The position numbers were made by a program, and so were the translations under genes. From NCBI RefSeq assembly GCF_900129405.1, contig NZ_FQVQ01000007.1, positions 90,800 through 154,799 of the forward strand: a DNA stretch of 64,000 nt, given 5' to 3'. How positions within the stretch are numbered: position 1 is the stretch's first letter; the number at the start of each line of letters is the position of its first letter. The notes below the pieces were generated by a model that saw nothing but the letters and a program-made list of their open reading frames with translations, did no database searches and was not told where the DNA came from. The stretch is from Flavobacterium fontis. Lineage in GTDB: Bacteria; Bacteroidota; Bacteroidia; Flavobacteriales; Flavobacteriaceae. Shown here in pieces: positions 1 through 9,089 of the stretch.

Positions 1-151
1 CCCACCAGGTAAGCGAACCTTCAGCCAAAAAATAGTCTTTGCTGTCGGCTTCCTTTTTTTTCTTTTTATAATAAATGTAGCCTCCGTAGCTAACGATAAG
101 AATAAAATACAGGAAAAAGACAATGTAATCTTGGGTAGCCAATGTTTTCAT
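1..151 (-). CDS. Sodium/solute symporter (SSS family), N-terminal fragment; likely galactose/glucose transporter
   Basis: Partial gene running off the left edge: an ATG at 149-151 reads leftward for 50 codons without a stop. The visible residues form a first transmembrane helix (about residues 8-26), a lysine-rich cytoplasmic turn, and the segment DYFLAEGSLTWW, typical of the SSS family (Na+-coupled sugar symporters of SglT type) before helix 2. It starts 1 bp after the galT stop, so it is the last visible gene of the galactan/galactose operon. Import of galactose across the inner membrane is inferred from that context; substrate specificity cannot be read from the fragment. Confidence 0.8.
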   Translation of the reverse strand, partial: MKTLATQDYIVFFLYFILIVSYGGYIYYKKKKKEADSKDYFLAEGSLTWW

Positions 152-152
152 A

Positions 153-1199
153 CTACGTTTGTTTATAATGTTGGTTGGAGGTTTCCCGAAGGAGGGCGGC
201 ACTTTGCTCGGGCGTGATATCGCGTTGTGCTTCGCCTAGCATTTCGTAGCCTACCATAAATTTTTTGACCGATGCACTGCGCAGTAATGGCGGGTAAAAA
301 TGCATGTGCAAATGCCATTCAGGGTGAGGCATTCCATCGGTAGGTGCTTGATGTATTCCCGCCGAATAGGGGAAAGAGGTTTGGAAAAGATTGTCGTACT
401 TCACGGTTAGTACTTTTATGGCCTCGGCAAATGAGGCTTTTTCGGCGGCTGTAAATTCAAGGATAGTTGCAATCGTTCGTTTGGGAAGTAATAGCGTTTC
501 ATAGGGCCAAGTTGCCCAAAACGGAACCACAACGATACAATGGGCGTTGCTATACACCACACGCTCTTTGGCCTGTATTTCTGCTTGAACGTAATCGCTC
601 AGTAAATTCGTTCCCTTTTGTTGGTAATAGCGGGTCAAATGTTCGTGTGTTTTGGCTACTTGAGTAGGCAGGGACGACTGCGCCCAGATTTGACCGTGGG
701 GATGTGGATTGCTGCATCCCATAACGGCACCTTTGTTTTCAAAAATTTGAACATGGTTAATGTAATCCAGTTGCCCTAATTGCTCGAATTCGCTTTGCCA
801 AGTGGAAATGACTTTTTCAATGGCCGTTACGTTCATTTCGGCTAAGGTCAAATGGTGGTAGGGCGAAAAGCATACCACCCGATTGATGCCGCGTTCCGGT
901 TGAAGTGTAAAAAAAGAATCGGGTGGAGCGGTATATTGCACCTCCCGATTCAATAAGGCGGCAAAGTCATTGTCAAAGACAAAACAGTCCGAATAGTCAG
1001 GGTTAATTTCTCCGTTGGCACGTGTATTTCCTGCGCACAAATAGCACGAGGGGTCATGAGAAGGTAGGGTGTCGCTAACCACAGTTTCTTGTTGGCCTTG
1101 CCATGGACGTTTGGCCCGTTGTGGAGAAACTAAAATCCATTCTCCCAGCAAGGGATTGTAGCGACGGTGGGGGTGTTCGTTTCGATCAAAAACCATCAT
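153..1199 (-). CDS. galT: Galactose-1-phosphate uridylyltransferase
   Basis: 348 aa, normal length for GalT. It exchanges UMP between UDP-glucose and galactose-1-phosphate (Leloir pathway, cytoplasm). Seen: the CYLCAGN zinc-site cysteines, FSPYHH further on, and the catalytic NPHPHGQIWA histidine motif whose His carries the uridylyl intermediate. The start ATG at 1197-1199 overlaps the galK stop (ATGA), indicating translational coupling; a second ATG lies immediately after it. It follows galK and precedes the symporter gene with a 1-bp gap. Confidence 0.97.
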   Translation of the reverse strand: MMVFDRNEHPHRRYNPLLGEWILVSPQRAKRPWQGQQETVVSDTLPSHDPSCYLCAGNTRANGEINPDYSDCFVFDNDFAALLNREVQYTAPPDSFFTLQPERGINRVVCFSPYHHLTLAEMNVTAIEKVISTWQSEFEQLGQLDYINHVQIFENKGAVMGCSNPHPHGQIWAQSSLPTQVAKTHEHLTRYYQQKGTNLLSDYVQAEIQAKERVVYSNAHCIVVVPFWATWPYETLLLPKRTIATILEFTAAEKASFAEAIKVLTVKYDNLFQTSFPYSAGIHQAPTDGMPHPEWHLHMHFYPPLLRSASVKKFMVGYEMLGEAQRDITPEQSAALLRETSNQHYKQT

Positions 1200-2368
1200 G
1201 CTTTTTTGTATTGGGTGGTTCCTTTTGAAATTTTTACAGGGTAGTAGTTCAAATGGATGCCAAATTTTTCAAAATATGCCGATTTCATGGTGGCGATAAT
1301 TGTTTTTTCTTGTGCTTTTGGAATCAGATTGATGGAGCAGCCTCCAAAGCCTCCGCCCATCATTCGGCTTCCTAAAACCCCTTCTTGTTGTAAAATCGTT
1401 TCGACCAAAAAATCAATTTCAGGGCAACTTACTTCATACTCTTTCGAGAGTCCCCAGTGCGTTTCGGTCATCGTTTGCCCCAACAACGAAAAGTCTTTGG
1501 CTTGCAATGCCGCAACGGCTTGACTTACACGGGCTATTTCTTTGACCACAAAAAGGCAGCGTTTGTAGATAATATCGCCTAGTTCGGTTTTGAGCTGTTC
1601 AATCATTTCCAACGAACAATCGCGAAAAGTGTGTACTGCGGGAAACTGAGATTGAATCATTTTTAAACCAACTTCCACTTCATTTCTTCGATCATTATAG
1701 CCCGAGGTGAGGTGGGTATGTTTGACACAACTGTCTAAAAGTAGTAAGCTGTATTCTCCTAAATTCGCTTCATAGTAAGTATAGTCCAAGGTCGTACAAT
1801 CAAGTTTGATCACCTTATTTTTTTTGCCAAAAACGGAAGCAAATTGGTCCATAATACCGCATTTTACACCCGCAAAACGGTGCTCTGCTTGCTGACCAAT
1901 CAAGGCAATTTCTTGACGGGAAAGACCAAGATCAAACAGCGTATTTAAAGCAAAGGCCAATCCGCATTCAACCGCTGCCGACGAGGAAAGTCCTGATCCC
2001 ATGGGTACGGTGCTGCTAAATGTCATTTGAAAACCTGCTATTTTTTTATTCCGACGCTTGAGTTCGTCCAAAACGCCCAAGAGGTAATTCACCCACATGG
2101 GTTCGACAGGGACCAAATTGTCGTGAATAGAGAGTGAATAGGATTCGTTGATGTCTTTCGCATCCAAGGAGATCATTTCATTATCCGTTTTTCGAAAGGC
2201 AAAACAAACGTATTTATTTATGGCGGCTGGCAATACAAACCCGTCATTATAATCTACGTGTTCCCCGATGATATTAATGCGACCCGGCGACAGAAATAGG
2301 GCTTCAGGCGCTTGGTGGTAGCGGTGTTGAAAGTGTTCACGGGTTTGACGGATAAGTTGCTTTTTCAT
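1196..2368 (-). CDS. galK: Galactokinase
   Basis: 390 aa GHMP-family kinase that phosphorylates galactose with ATP to galactose-1-phosphate. Seen: the N-terminal galactokinase signature GRINIIGEHVDYNDGFVLP, the GHMP ATP-binding loop PMGSGLSSSAA, and the C-terminal GGGFGGC motif. Length is typical. The gene lies 6 bp downstream of the beta-galactosidase gene and overlaps galT by 4 bp, so the galactose released by that enzyme is handled by the same transcript. Confidence 0.98.
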   Translation of the reverse strand: MKKQLIRQTREHFQHRYHQAPEALFLSPGRINIIGEHVDYNDGFVLPAAINKYVCFAFRKTDNEMISLDAKDINESYSLSIHDNLVPVEPMWVNYLLGVLDELKRRNKKIAGFQMTFSSTVPMGSGLSSSAAVECGLAFALNTLFDLGLSRQEIALIGQQAEHRFAGVKCGIMDQFASVFGKKNKVIKLDCTTLDYTYYEANLGEYSLLLLDSCVKHTHLTSGYNDRRNEVEVGLKMIQSQFPAVHTFRDCSLEMIEQLKTELGDIIYKRCLFVVKEIARVSQAVAALQAKDFSLLGQTMTETHWGLSKEYEVSCPEIDFLVETILQQEGVLGSRMMGGGFGGCSINLIPKAQEKTIIATMKSAYFEKFGIHLNYYPVKISKGTTQYKKA

Positions 2369-2374
2369 GGATGC

Positions 2375-4780
2375 TTATTTGGTTTGGGTCAACGTTAGGG
2401 TTGCCGCCTGAAGTCCGTTGGCTGTTGCTTTTAGTTGTACGGGTCCTGCGGTCGTTCCCGCCTGTATAATCACTTGACATTTTCCATTAAACGCATTGCG
2501 TTGCCAGGTGCCATTCACCCATTGATCGGGTTCGTGTGAACTGGGATCGCCATTCCCAACTCCGATGATTTTGGCCTCTCCTGTGAGTTCAAATTGGATG
2601 CGGTTGTCGGCAACAGGGACTTCACGGCCTGCAGCATCGACTATCGAAAGGTTAACCACGATAATGTCGGTACCGTTAGCTTGGCATTGTACACGGTTGG
2701 GTGTGGCGCTAACACGATTGGGTGTGCCTGTAGTTTCTACTTGTGCAGTGATACGTTTTCCTTTTTTATATCCAACAGCTTCCAGTTTCCCGGGCTCGTA
2801 GGGAACTGACCATTTCAAATGACTGTTGCGCGGCATGACTTTTTTACCCAAACTTTTACCATTCAAAAAAAGTTCGACGTCATCGGCGTTGGTATTTACC
2901 CAAACATCGATGGGTTGACCTACTTTATCTGGCCAGTTCCAATGGGGGGAAATATGCATTACCTCTTCATCGGTCCACCAACTTTTATAGTAGTAGTAAA
3001 TGTTTTTAGGAAAACCACACATGTCCAAGATACCAAAATGCGAATTGATATTGGGCCATTTGTAGGGTGTTGGTTCCCCGCGATAGTCAAATCCGGTCCA
3101 AACAAAACCACCCATCCAATAGTCGTTTTCGGCGGCCAATCGCCACCAATCTTCGGCCTTACTAGCCCACCATGGTGCGGTGATATCTTGATCGGGAACG
3201 TAGGCTCGTACAGGGTCTTTTTCATAAATACCGCGGGTGGTTACGGTACTCCCCATCTCCGTTCCTACAAGCGGTTGGTCAGGATGGTCTTTGTGGTAAT
3301 CGGCAACAGCATACTGTCGGTAATTGAATCCGCGTATCGGAATGACTTCATTGACCCCTGGAAATTCGTTCCCCATATCGGCAGCATACGTACTGGTTCG
3401 TGAAGGATCGAGTTCCCGTTGTTTGGCCAACAACGTAAGGGCAATTCTTTTACCAAAATCATTTTTCTGAATCCATCCTTCTTCGTTACCAATCGACCAT
3501 AAAAATACCGAAGGATGATTGCGGTCGCGTTTGATAAGTCGGGTAAATTGATCCAAATATTCAGCACTGCTATTCAGTAATCGCTGTTCATCGACAACCA
3601 ACATGCCCAAACTGTCGCACGCTTCTAGGAGTTCGCGCGTGGGAGAATGATGACTCGCGCGGTAGGCATTGGAACCCATTTCTTTCAACAGTTTTATCCG
3701 GTAATACTGCAAATCATCGGGCAATGCACTGCCCACTCCAGCGTGGTCTTGATGGTTGTTGGTACCTTTAATTTTAAGAGGTTTTTCGTTTAAGAAAAAT
3801 CCTTTTTTACCCTCAAACGCTACGCTACGGATTCCGAACTTTATTTTGTGTTGGTCGACAATCTTTCCCTTTTGTTTAACAACGGTTACAGCACGGTATA
3901 AGTACGGATTGTCAATATCCCAGAGGAGCGGATTGTTGAGCGTAATTTTTTGTTTGACGGTACCTTGTTGATTGGTGGTCAAATAGAGTTGCTGTTCGCT
4001 TGACTTCCCTATTATTTTACCCTCCCGAGTAGTAATATAGGTGGCAACGGTACAATCGCTGGGGGAAAAGTTTTTATTGGTCACGGTGGTCTCTAGGGTC
4101 ACGGTTGCTTTTTTACCCTCTATTTTCGAATGAACGAAAAAGTCCCCATCGGCCACATGCAGGGAATTGAATTGCTGTAACCAAACATGGCGATAAATGC
4201 CTGCTCCTTCATAAAACCAACCTTCATATTGCGTAGCGTCTACACGAACGACCAATACATTTTCCTTATCCACTTGAATATAATCGGTCACATCATACGT
4301 GATGCCTACATAACCACTTTGGTTGGTGCCTACATAGAACCCATTGAGCCAAACGGAAGCATTTCTAAAGATGCCATCAAATTGTAATGCATAGCGATCG
4401 AGTCCAGCTTGTGGCGAAACGGTAAAGCGCTTGCGGTACCATCCGATACTGGTTTCTGGGAACCGTCCGCCGACCGGTTTGTAGCCGTGCGACTCCACTT
4501 CATAACTCGGGTCGTAGACAAAAGGTAAGGATACGGCCCAATCGTGTGGAATATTGATTTTGGTCCACGTTGTGTCTACAAATTTTGGGTCGATCGCGGT
4601 TTGTGCGGCGCCTCCCGATTTGGAGAAAATGGTAGCCAAACTATAGTTGAAGTCTTTTTCGGGTAGTGCAGCATGTCCGAAATGAAAGCGCCAATCGCTA
4701 TCGAGGTTGGTTATACGTTGCGCTTGGGTTGAAAAGCAAATACAGCCCAAAAGTCCGAGGAAGAGTAGCGTTTTTTGCAT
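2375..4780 (-). CDS. GH2 beta-galactosidase, exported
   Basis: 801 aa from the chosen ATG at 4778-4780, which gives a clear signal peptide (MQKTLLFLGLLGCICFSTQA); an in-frame upstream codon would overlap the previous gene and add a non-signal extension. Domains in order: GH2 sugar-binding (about 25-190), immunoglobulin-like (about 200-320), TIM barrel (about 325-590) with acid/base Glu433 in SIGNEEGW and nucleophile Glu508 in VGTEMGS, then C-terminal immunoglobulin-like domains resembling DUF4982 and Big-type folds. It probably releases galactose from galacto-oligosaccharides in the periplasm. It starts 4 bp after the neighbouring endo-galactanase gene. Confidence 0.92.
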   Translation of the reverse strand: MQKTLLFLGLLGCICFSTQAQRITNLDSDWRFHFGHAALPEKDFNYSLATIFSKSGGAAQTAIDPKFVDTTWTKINIPHDWAVSLPFVYDPSYEVESHGYKPVGGRFPETSIGWYRKRFTVSPQAGLDRYALQFDGIFRNASVWLNGFYVGTNQSGYVGITYDVTDYIQVDKENVLVVRVDATQYEGWFYEGAGIYRHVWLQQFNSLHVADGDFFVHSKIEGKKATVTLETTVTNKNFSPSDCTVATYITTREGKIIGKSSEQQLYLTTNQQGTVKQKITLNNPLLWDIDNPYLYRAVTVVKQKGKIVDQHKIKFGIRSVAFEGKKGFFLNEKPLKIKGTNNHQDHAGVGSALPDDLQYYRIKLLKEMGSNAYRASHHSPTRELLEACDSLGMLVVDEQRLLNSSAEYLDQFTRLIKRDRNHPSVFLWSIGNEEGWIQKNDFGKRIALTLLAKQRELDPSRTSTYAADMGNEFPGVNEVIPIRGFNYRQYAVADYHKDHPDQPLVGTEMGSTVTTRGIYEKDPVRAYVPDQDITAPWWASKAEDWWRLAAENDYWMGGFVWTGFDYRGEPTPYKWPNINSHFGILDMCGFPKNIYYYYKSWWTDEEVMHISPHWNWPDKVGQPIDVWVNTNADDVELFLNGKSLGKKVMPRNSHLKWSVPYEPGKLEAVGYKKGKRITAQVETTGTPNRVSATPNRVQCQANGTDIIVVNLSIVDAAGREVPVADNRIQFELTGEAKIIGVGNGDPSSHEPDQWVNGTWQRNAFNGKCQVIIQAGTTAGPVQLKATANGLQAATLTLTQTK

Positions 4781-4784
4781 AGGT

Positions 4785-5801
4785 TTAGTTTTTAAAAGCG
4801 TCCAAAGCGGGCGAAGGTTGGCCATTTTCTAGCCAAGCGTTTAAGCTGTAGTGACTCCAACTTTGAATGCCTTGCGGTTCCCAATAAAAGACGCCCAAAC
4901 CGCGGTGGTTGGGAACTTTTCGTACCGCATTCAAGGTGGCTTGAAGCAATTGAAAGGTGTTCTCAATTTTGGAGACTTCCCCGCCTACTTCAACAATCAT
5001 AACGTCTTTGTTGTATTTTTTAGACAAGGTAATCAAATTCGTTTCCAAATCGGTGATCGTCTCTGAGTAATCTTTTTTTATCCAAAAAGGGTAGTAGGAG
5101 AGTCCAATAATGTCGTAACGCACTTGGTGTTGTGTGGCTTGGTCAAAAAAAGCATTAAACTTTTCCCGATTGTTGCCTTCGTCGACATGTACGATGACTT
5201 TAATGCTGGGATTGACGGCTTTGGTAGCATCATAGCCTTTGTTGAGAAGCTGCGCCAATTGGTTCCAATGTTGTGTGCTCCCGTCGGGCCAAAGCATACC
5301 TCCTGGGATTTCATTGCCAATTTGAACCCAATCTGGGGTGATGCCCGCTTTGTTCAAGGCGGTAAGTACTTCATGAGTATGTTGGTAAACGGCATCGCAA
5401 AGTTGGGGGAAAGCGAGATTTTCCCACGCTTTGGGTTTGTTTTGTTTGGCAGGATCGGCCCAGGAATCGCTGTAATGGAAATCGATAAGGATTCGCATGC
5501 CTAATTTTTGGGCCCGAAGTGCCATAGCGACCGTTTCATCCGTACTGCAATGGCCGCTGGTTTTGTCGTTGTTGGGATTCACAAAAACGCGCAATCGGAT
5601 GCTATTCATGCCCAATTCCTTCAAAATAAGCAAACAGTCTTTGGGTTGTCCTTGCGAGTCTTTAAAGGTGATACCGCTGGCTTCCATTTGAGGTAACCAA
5701 CTCACATCGGCTCCTTTGGCAAAAAAGGGTTCTTGCGCCCAAGCCATTAGGGTTCCCCAAAGAAATAGCCCGATATAGATGAATAGCTTCTTCATTTTCA
5801 A
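4785..5801 (-). CDS. GH53 endo-beta-1,4-galactanase, signal peptide I type
   Basis: 338 aa glycoside hydrolase family 53 enzyme that cuts beta-1,4-galactan (arabinogalactan I side chains). Signal peptide residues 1-22 (ends MAWAQ) with no lipobox cysteine, so it is probably periplasmic or secreted. Catalytic pair by family position: Glu164 in QIGNE and Glu271 in MIVEVGGE; ADVSWLPQME near the mature N-terminus and the HYSDSWADP segment are also family hallmarks. It lies 3 bp after the second GH53 gene and 4 bp before the GH2 gene, all in one operon. Its sequence differs clearly from its neighbour, so the duplication is old or the two came separately. Confidence 0.93.
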   Translation of the reverse strand: MKMKKLFIYIGLFLWGTLMAWAQEPFFAKGADVSWLPQMEASGITFKDSQGQPKDCLLILKELGMNSIRLRVFVNPNNDKTSGHCSTDETVAMALRAQKLGMRILIDFHYSDSWADPAKQNKPKAWENLAFPQLCDAVYQHTHEVLTALNKAGITPDWVQIGNEIPGGMLWPDGSTQHWNQLAQLLNKGYDATKAVNPSIKVIVHVDEGNNREKFNAFFDQATQHQVRYDIIGLSYYPFWIKKDYSETITDLETNLITLSKKYNKDVMIVEVGGEVSKIENTFQLLQATLNAVRKVPNHRGLGVFYWEPQGIQSWSHYSLNAWLENGQPSPALDAFKN

Positions 5802-5804
5802 CGG

Positions 5805-6875
5805 TTAGTTGGCATTAAATACACTCATCGCAGGCAAAGCATTTTGGTCAAAATCCCATAACGCTTGATTTTCCCAACTGGATCCATTGGTAGCTGTGGG
5901 TCCCCGAAACGCCACCCATTCGGCGCCCCAATAGCAAAATCCAATACCTACGGGCGATTGATTCACCATATTTTTAATGGCTGAAAAAAAGCCGCGTTGG
6001 CCATTGGGAGTGGCGTCAAAACCGGGGATTAATTGGTTGTTTAGTCCCACCACATTGTTGGTAAAATCATCAAAGCCAAGGGTGAAAGGGTAGGAAGTTT
6101 CTGCTAGCATGACTTTTTTATTATGTAGGTTGCCCAAAGTATTCATTTTGTTTTGCACATCGACCAAACTTTTTCCATGCCAAATGGGGTAATACGAGAG
6201 TCCGATATAATCATAGTCCACTTGAGCTACTTTTCCAAAATACCAATCCGCTCCTGTCAAACCTGCAAAATGAAGCATAATTTTTGTAGCTGGATTGGCC
6301 GATCGAACAGCTCCACAAGCCGCATTCACGAGTTGTAAATATTGATTTTCTTGTGTCGAAAGGCGACCTTCAGGCCAAAGCATACCGTCGTTGGTTTCGT
6401 TTCCTATTTGAATGATGTCGGGTTGAATTTCGTTGACAATTTGGGTGGTATAACTAATTACTGCATTTTTCAAGCTGTTAAAATCCATACTCTGCCAAGC
6501 AGCGGGTTTGGTTTGGTGTCCCGGATCGGCCCAAGTGTCAGAGTAGTGTACGGTGATCCAAACTTTCAGTCCCGCTTGTTTGATGCGTTGGGCAAAGGTT
6601 TTAACTTCATTAAATCCACTATGTCCGTCGGCGGGATTGTGCCAAAGGCGAATACGAATGGCGTTGCACCCTGCGTTTTTTAGCGTAATTATAGGGTCTT
6701 CTGCCACTCCGTTATTTTTATACACGGTTCCTTCACTTTCGATAAGCGGAATAAAAGAAGCATCCGTAGCCCGATAAAACGTCGGTTCGGGAGTAGGTGT
6801 TGGATTTGCATTTTCTTCACTATTGGAACAAGAGAAAAGAAAGATAAGACTACATAAAGAGAGTAACTTTTTCAT
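5805..6875 (-). CDS. GH53 endo-beta-1,4-galactanase, lipoprotein
   Basis: 356 aa from the ATG at 6873-6875. The reading frame extends upstream into galM, but the chosen start gives a lipoprotein signal, MKKLLSLCSLIFLFSC, with Cys16 as the lipidated residue, followed by SNSEEN. An acidic stretch just after the cysteine resembles export signals for surface lipoproteins in Bacteroidetes, so a cell-surface location is inferred. After a Pro/Thr-rich linker (about 24-32) comes a GH53 barrel with ATDASFIPLIE, HYSDTWADPG, Glu160 in IGNETNDG and Glu259 in MLAETSYPF as catalytic pair. It starts 4 bp after galM. Confidence 0.92.
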   Translation of the reverse strand: MKKLLSLCSLIFLFSCSNSEENANPTPTPEPTFYRATDASFIPLIESEGTVYKNNGVAEDPIITLKNAGCNAIRIRLWHNPADGHSGFNEVKTFAQRIKQAGLKVWITVHYSDTWADPGHQTKPAAWQSMDFNSLKNAVISYTTQIVNEIQPDIIQIGNETNDGMLWPEGRLSTQENQYLQLVNAACGAVRSANPATKIMLHFAGLTGADWYFGKVAQVDYDYIGLSYYPIWHGKSLVDVQNKMNTLGNLHNKKVMLAETSYPFTLGFDDFTNNVVGLNNQLIPGFDATPNGQRGFFSAIKNMVNQSPVGIGFCYWGAEWVAFRGPTATNGSSWENQALWDFDQNALPAMSVFNAN

Positions 6876-6879
6876 ATGC

Positions 6880-7923
6880 TTATTGTTTTTGAAATTGAAA
6901 TAACGTTTCGTGCAAATAGGGTTCCCCTTTTCGTAGCACGGTATTGGGAAAATGGGGGTGATTGGGCGCGTCGGGAAATTTTTGGGTTTCAAAACAAATG
7001 CCGCTTAAGCTGTGGTAGGCGGCTTGCTCTTTGCCGATTAGGGTGTCAAAACAGTTACCCCCAACGTAAATATGCACAGCAGGTTGGTTGGTAAAAACAT
7101 CCATGCGCAATTGGTTTTTAGGGCTATATAATGTTGCGGCATGTGCATTTGAAAGAATAAACGTCGTATCACATGCTTTAGGACATGCTCGAAGTTGCTC
7201 GAAATCATCAGGGGTTTCGCGAACGGATAACCGATTTCCTGTAGGAATCAAATCCGCGGTGGTCTCCAATTTTTGGGAAGCATAAAGTTGCAATTGCATG
7301 CCATGAATCGAAGTGTCGTGTCCGTTTAAATTGAAATAACTATGTTGGGTGAGATTGATAAAAGTATCCGCCGTTGAGGTTCCTTTAAAGGTGACTTTAA
7401 GGGTGTTGTTTTCCAAAAGTTGGTACGTCACCCACAAGGTTAAAATACCCGGATAATTCCCTGCCTCTGCCACTGTGGTAAAGGTATAGGTCAAACTCGG
7501 ATTTTCACCAAAAGTGGCCGATTTAAAACGCCACAATTGATTGCTTAAATTGATCGAGCCGCCGTGCAAATGGTGCTCTCCAGCATTGGTTTCCAATTGA
7601 ATCATTTTATCATTAAGGGGAGCTTTACCGTGATTGATCCGACCGGCAAAGGGTCCCACTACAGCTCCCATAAAGGGTGGGTTGGGCAAGGAAAACGATT
7701 GAATATAGTCGTCGACCGATTCAAATCCGAGGACAACATCAACCGCATACAATACATTCACAGGGATTTTCAAACGTGTAATCGTCGCTCCAAAATCAGC
7801 CACAGAAAGTTCCATCCCATTTTGATTGCGAATGGTACGCAAATACACATCATGACCCAAAGGCGTTGTTCCGAAAAATTGTGCTCCCGTAGCGGACTGT
7901 ATTTGCGAATGTGATGATTTCAT
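6880..7923 (-). CDS. galM: Aldose 1-epimerase (mutarotase)
   Basis: 347 aa. It interconverts the alpha and beta anomers of galactose so galactokinase receives its substrate. Seen: GEHHLHGG and LTQHSYFNLNG with the catalytic histidines, and the catalytic Glu in GICFETQKFPDAPN near the C-terminus. It has no signal peptide, so it is cytoplasmic. It is the first gene of the operon; its ATG lies about 15 nt downstream of a TAATTTTG promoter box, and the shared intergenic region with the GntR regulator contains operator-like repeats. Confidence 0.95.
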   Translation of the reverse strand: MKSSHSQIQSATGAQFFGTTPLGHDVYLRTIRNQNGMELSVADFGATITRLKIPVNVLYAVDVVLGFESVDDYIQSFSLPNPPFMGAVVGPFAGRINHGKAPLNDKMIQLETNAGEHHLHGGSINLSNQLWRFKSATFGENPSLTYTFTTVAEAGNYPGILTLWVTYQLLENNTLKVTFKGTSTADTFINLTQHSYFNLNGHDTSIHGMQLQLYASQKLETTADLIPTGNRLSVRETPDDFEQLRACPKACDTTFILSNAHAATLYSPKNQLRMDVFTNQPAVHIYVGGNCFDTLIGKEQAAYHSLSGICFETQKFPDAPNHPHFPNTVLRKGEPYLHETLFQFQKQ

Positions 7924-7945
7924 CCTGATTTTTTTTTGGAATTAT

Positions 7946-7953
7946 CAAAATTA
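7946..7953 (-). promoter_or_regulatory. Candidate -7 box of the galactan operon promoter
   Basis: On the minus strand TAATTTTG matches the Bacteroidetes -7 consensus TAnnTTTG, placed to start transcription shortly before the galM ATG. There is no TTG at the expected -33 position, which would fit an activator-dependent promoter. Read by eye only. Confidence 0.5.
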
Positions 7954-7975
7954 GCCGACTTTATTGTAAATTGCA

Positions 7976-8014
7976 TACCGGTACCTACCAGTTTTTATTT
8001 TTCACCCTACCGGT
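7976..8014. promoter_or_regulatory. Operator-like repeats between galM and the GntR regulator
   Basis: Three TACC(G/A)GT elements start at 7976, 7986 and 8008, spaced about one and two helical turns apart. The first is a perfect palindrome, TACCGGTA. The other two are near-identical direct repeats on the minus strand (AAAAACYGGTAGG). They lie upstream of the operon's -7 box and end 10 nt before the regulator ATG, so binding there could control both genes. Confidence 0.5.
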
Positions 8015-8023
8015 TTTTAAAAG

Positions 8024-9022
8024 ATGCGCATTATACACATTGATAAACAGTCTGTTACACCCATTTATAAGCAAATAGTTGCTGCCGTAGAGGAGGCTAT
8101 TGTGCGTAAAAAATGGCGCAAACACGATCGACTTCCTTCCGTTAACAAGGTTTGTTTAGAAAATGGAGTATCGCGTGATACCGTTTTGACGGCGTATGAG
8201 ATTTTAAAAAAACAGGGGGTGATTTACGCCCATTTGGGGAAAGGATATTTTGTAAAAAGTGAGGATCTCAGTTATACACAGCGTTATTTTTTATTATTTG
8301 ACGAACTGAATGCTTTTAAAGAGGATATTTATAATGCGTTTTTGGAAGCTTTGGAGAGTAAGGCACAGGTCGATATTTTTTTTCATCATTTTAATTTAGG
8401 TTTATTTCGTAAAATGATTGACGATGCGGTAGGAAGTTACTCCAAATACATTTTGATGCCCTCAAACATGGAAGGTGTTGAAGAGGTCATTGCGCAATTG
8501 CCTCGTCAGGATGTATTGATTTTAGACCAAACGCGTCCCAGTTTACAGCAATATCCGAGTATTTATCAAAATTTTGTTCGGGCTATGTATTCGGCGTTGA
8601 CCTTGGCTGCTTCACGATTGGAACCCTATACCCAATTGGTATTGTTGTTCCCAGGGCAAAAAGAACCTTTAGGCATGGTTACGGGTTTTGAGCAATTTTG
8701 TCGTGATTTTGGAAAGCCGTATACCATTCAATCCCATTTTGAGCTTTCGCAATTGGAACGAGGAACGGTGTTTGTGATCCCCGATGATCGGGATTTGGTT
8801 CGGGTGGTAGAAAAATCACAAGAATACGGATTGGAAATTGGTAGTGATGTGGGCATCATATCCTATAATGATACGCCATTAAAGAAAGTCGTAGCCCGCG
8901 GAATAACAACGATTTCAACCGATTTTACAGCGATGGGAAAACGTTTGGCATCGTGGGTGAACACGCAAGATTTTATACAGGAGGAGAATCCAAGTCGTTT
9001 GTTGCTGCGCCAATCCTTATAA
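8024..9022 (+). CDS. GntR-type regulator with a LacI/periplasmic-binding-like effector domain
   Basis: 332 aa. Residues about 9-76 are a GntR winged helix-turn-helix (TPIYKQIVAAVEEAIVRKKW, LPSVNKVCLENGVSRDTVL, GVIYAHLGKGYFV). The rest resembles the sugar-binding effector fold seen in AraR-like regulators, including FVIPDDRDLVRVVE and a closing GIISYNDTPLKKVVARGITTI. It is divergent from the galactan operon, so it probably senses galactose or a galacto-oligosaccharide and controls that operon and itself. Whether it activates or represses cannot be read directly, although the repeats sit upstream of a promoter lacking a -33 box. Confidence 0.88.
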   Translation: MRIIHIDKQSVTPIYKQIVAAVEEAIVRKKWRKHDRLPSVNKVCLENGVSRDTVLTAYEILKKQGVIYAHLGKGYFVKSEDLSYTQRYFLLFDELNAFKEDIYNAFLEALESKAQVDIFFHHFNLGLFRKMIDDAVGSYSKYILMPSNMEGVEEVIAQLPRQDVLILDQTRPSLQQYPSIYQNFVRAMYSALTLAASRLEPYTQLVLLFPGQKEPLGMVTGFEQFCRDFGKPYTIQSHFELSQLERGTVFVIPDDRDLVRVVEKSQEYGLEIGSDVGIISYNDTPLKKVVARGITTISTDFTAMGKRLASWVNTQDFIQEENPSRLLLRQSL

Positions 9023-9089
9023 CTGATTTATATCATATTCTTTCGTTTGGGTATCGACTACCTTTAGGGATAAATAAATAGAAAGTCTT

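Noticed and set aside
2819..3403. 194-codon open frame opposite the beta-galactosidase gene
   Set aside because: It lies wholly antisense to a clear GH2 barrel with conserved catalytic residues, and its product matches nothing I recognise.
4781..4825. Upstream start for the beta-galactosidase
   Set aside because: It would overlap the preceding gene and place 15 residues before an excellent signal peptide.
6876..6992. Upstream start for the GH53 lipoprotein
   Set aside because: It overlaps galM and would prevent lipoprotein processing.
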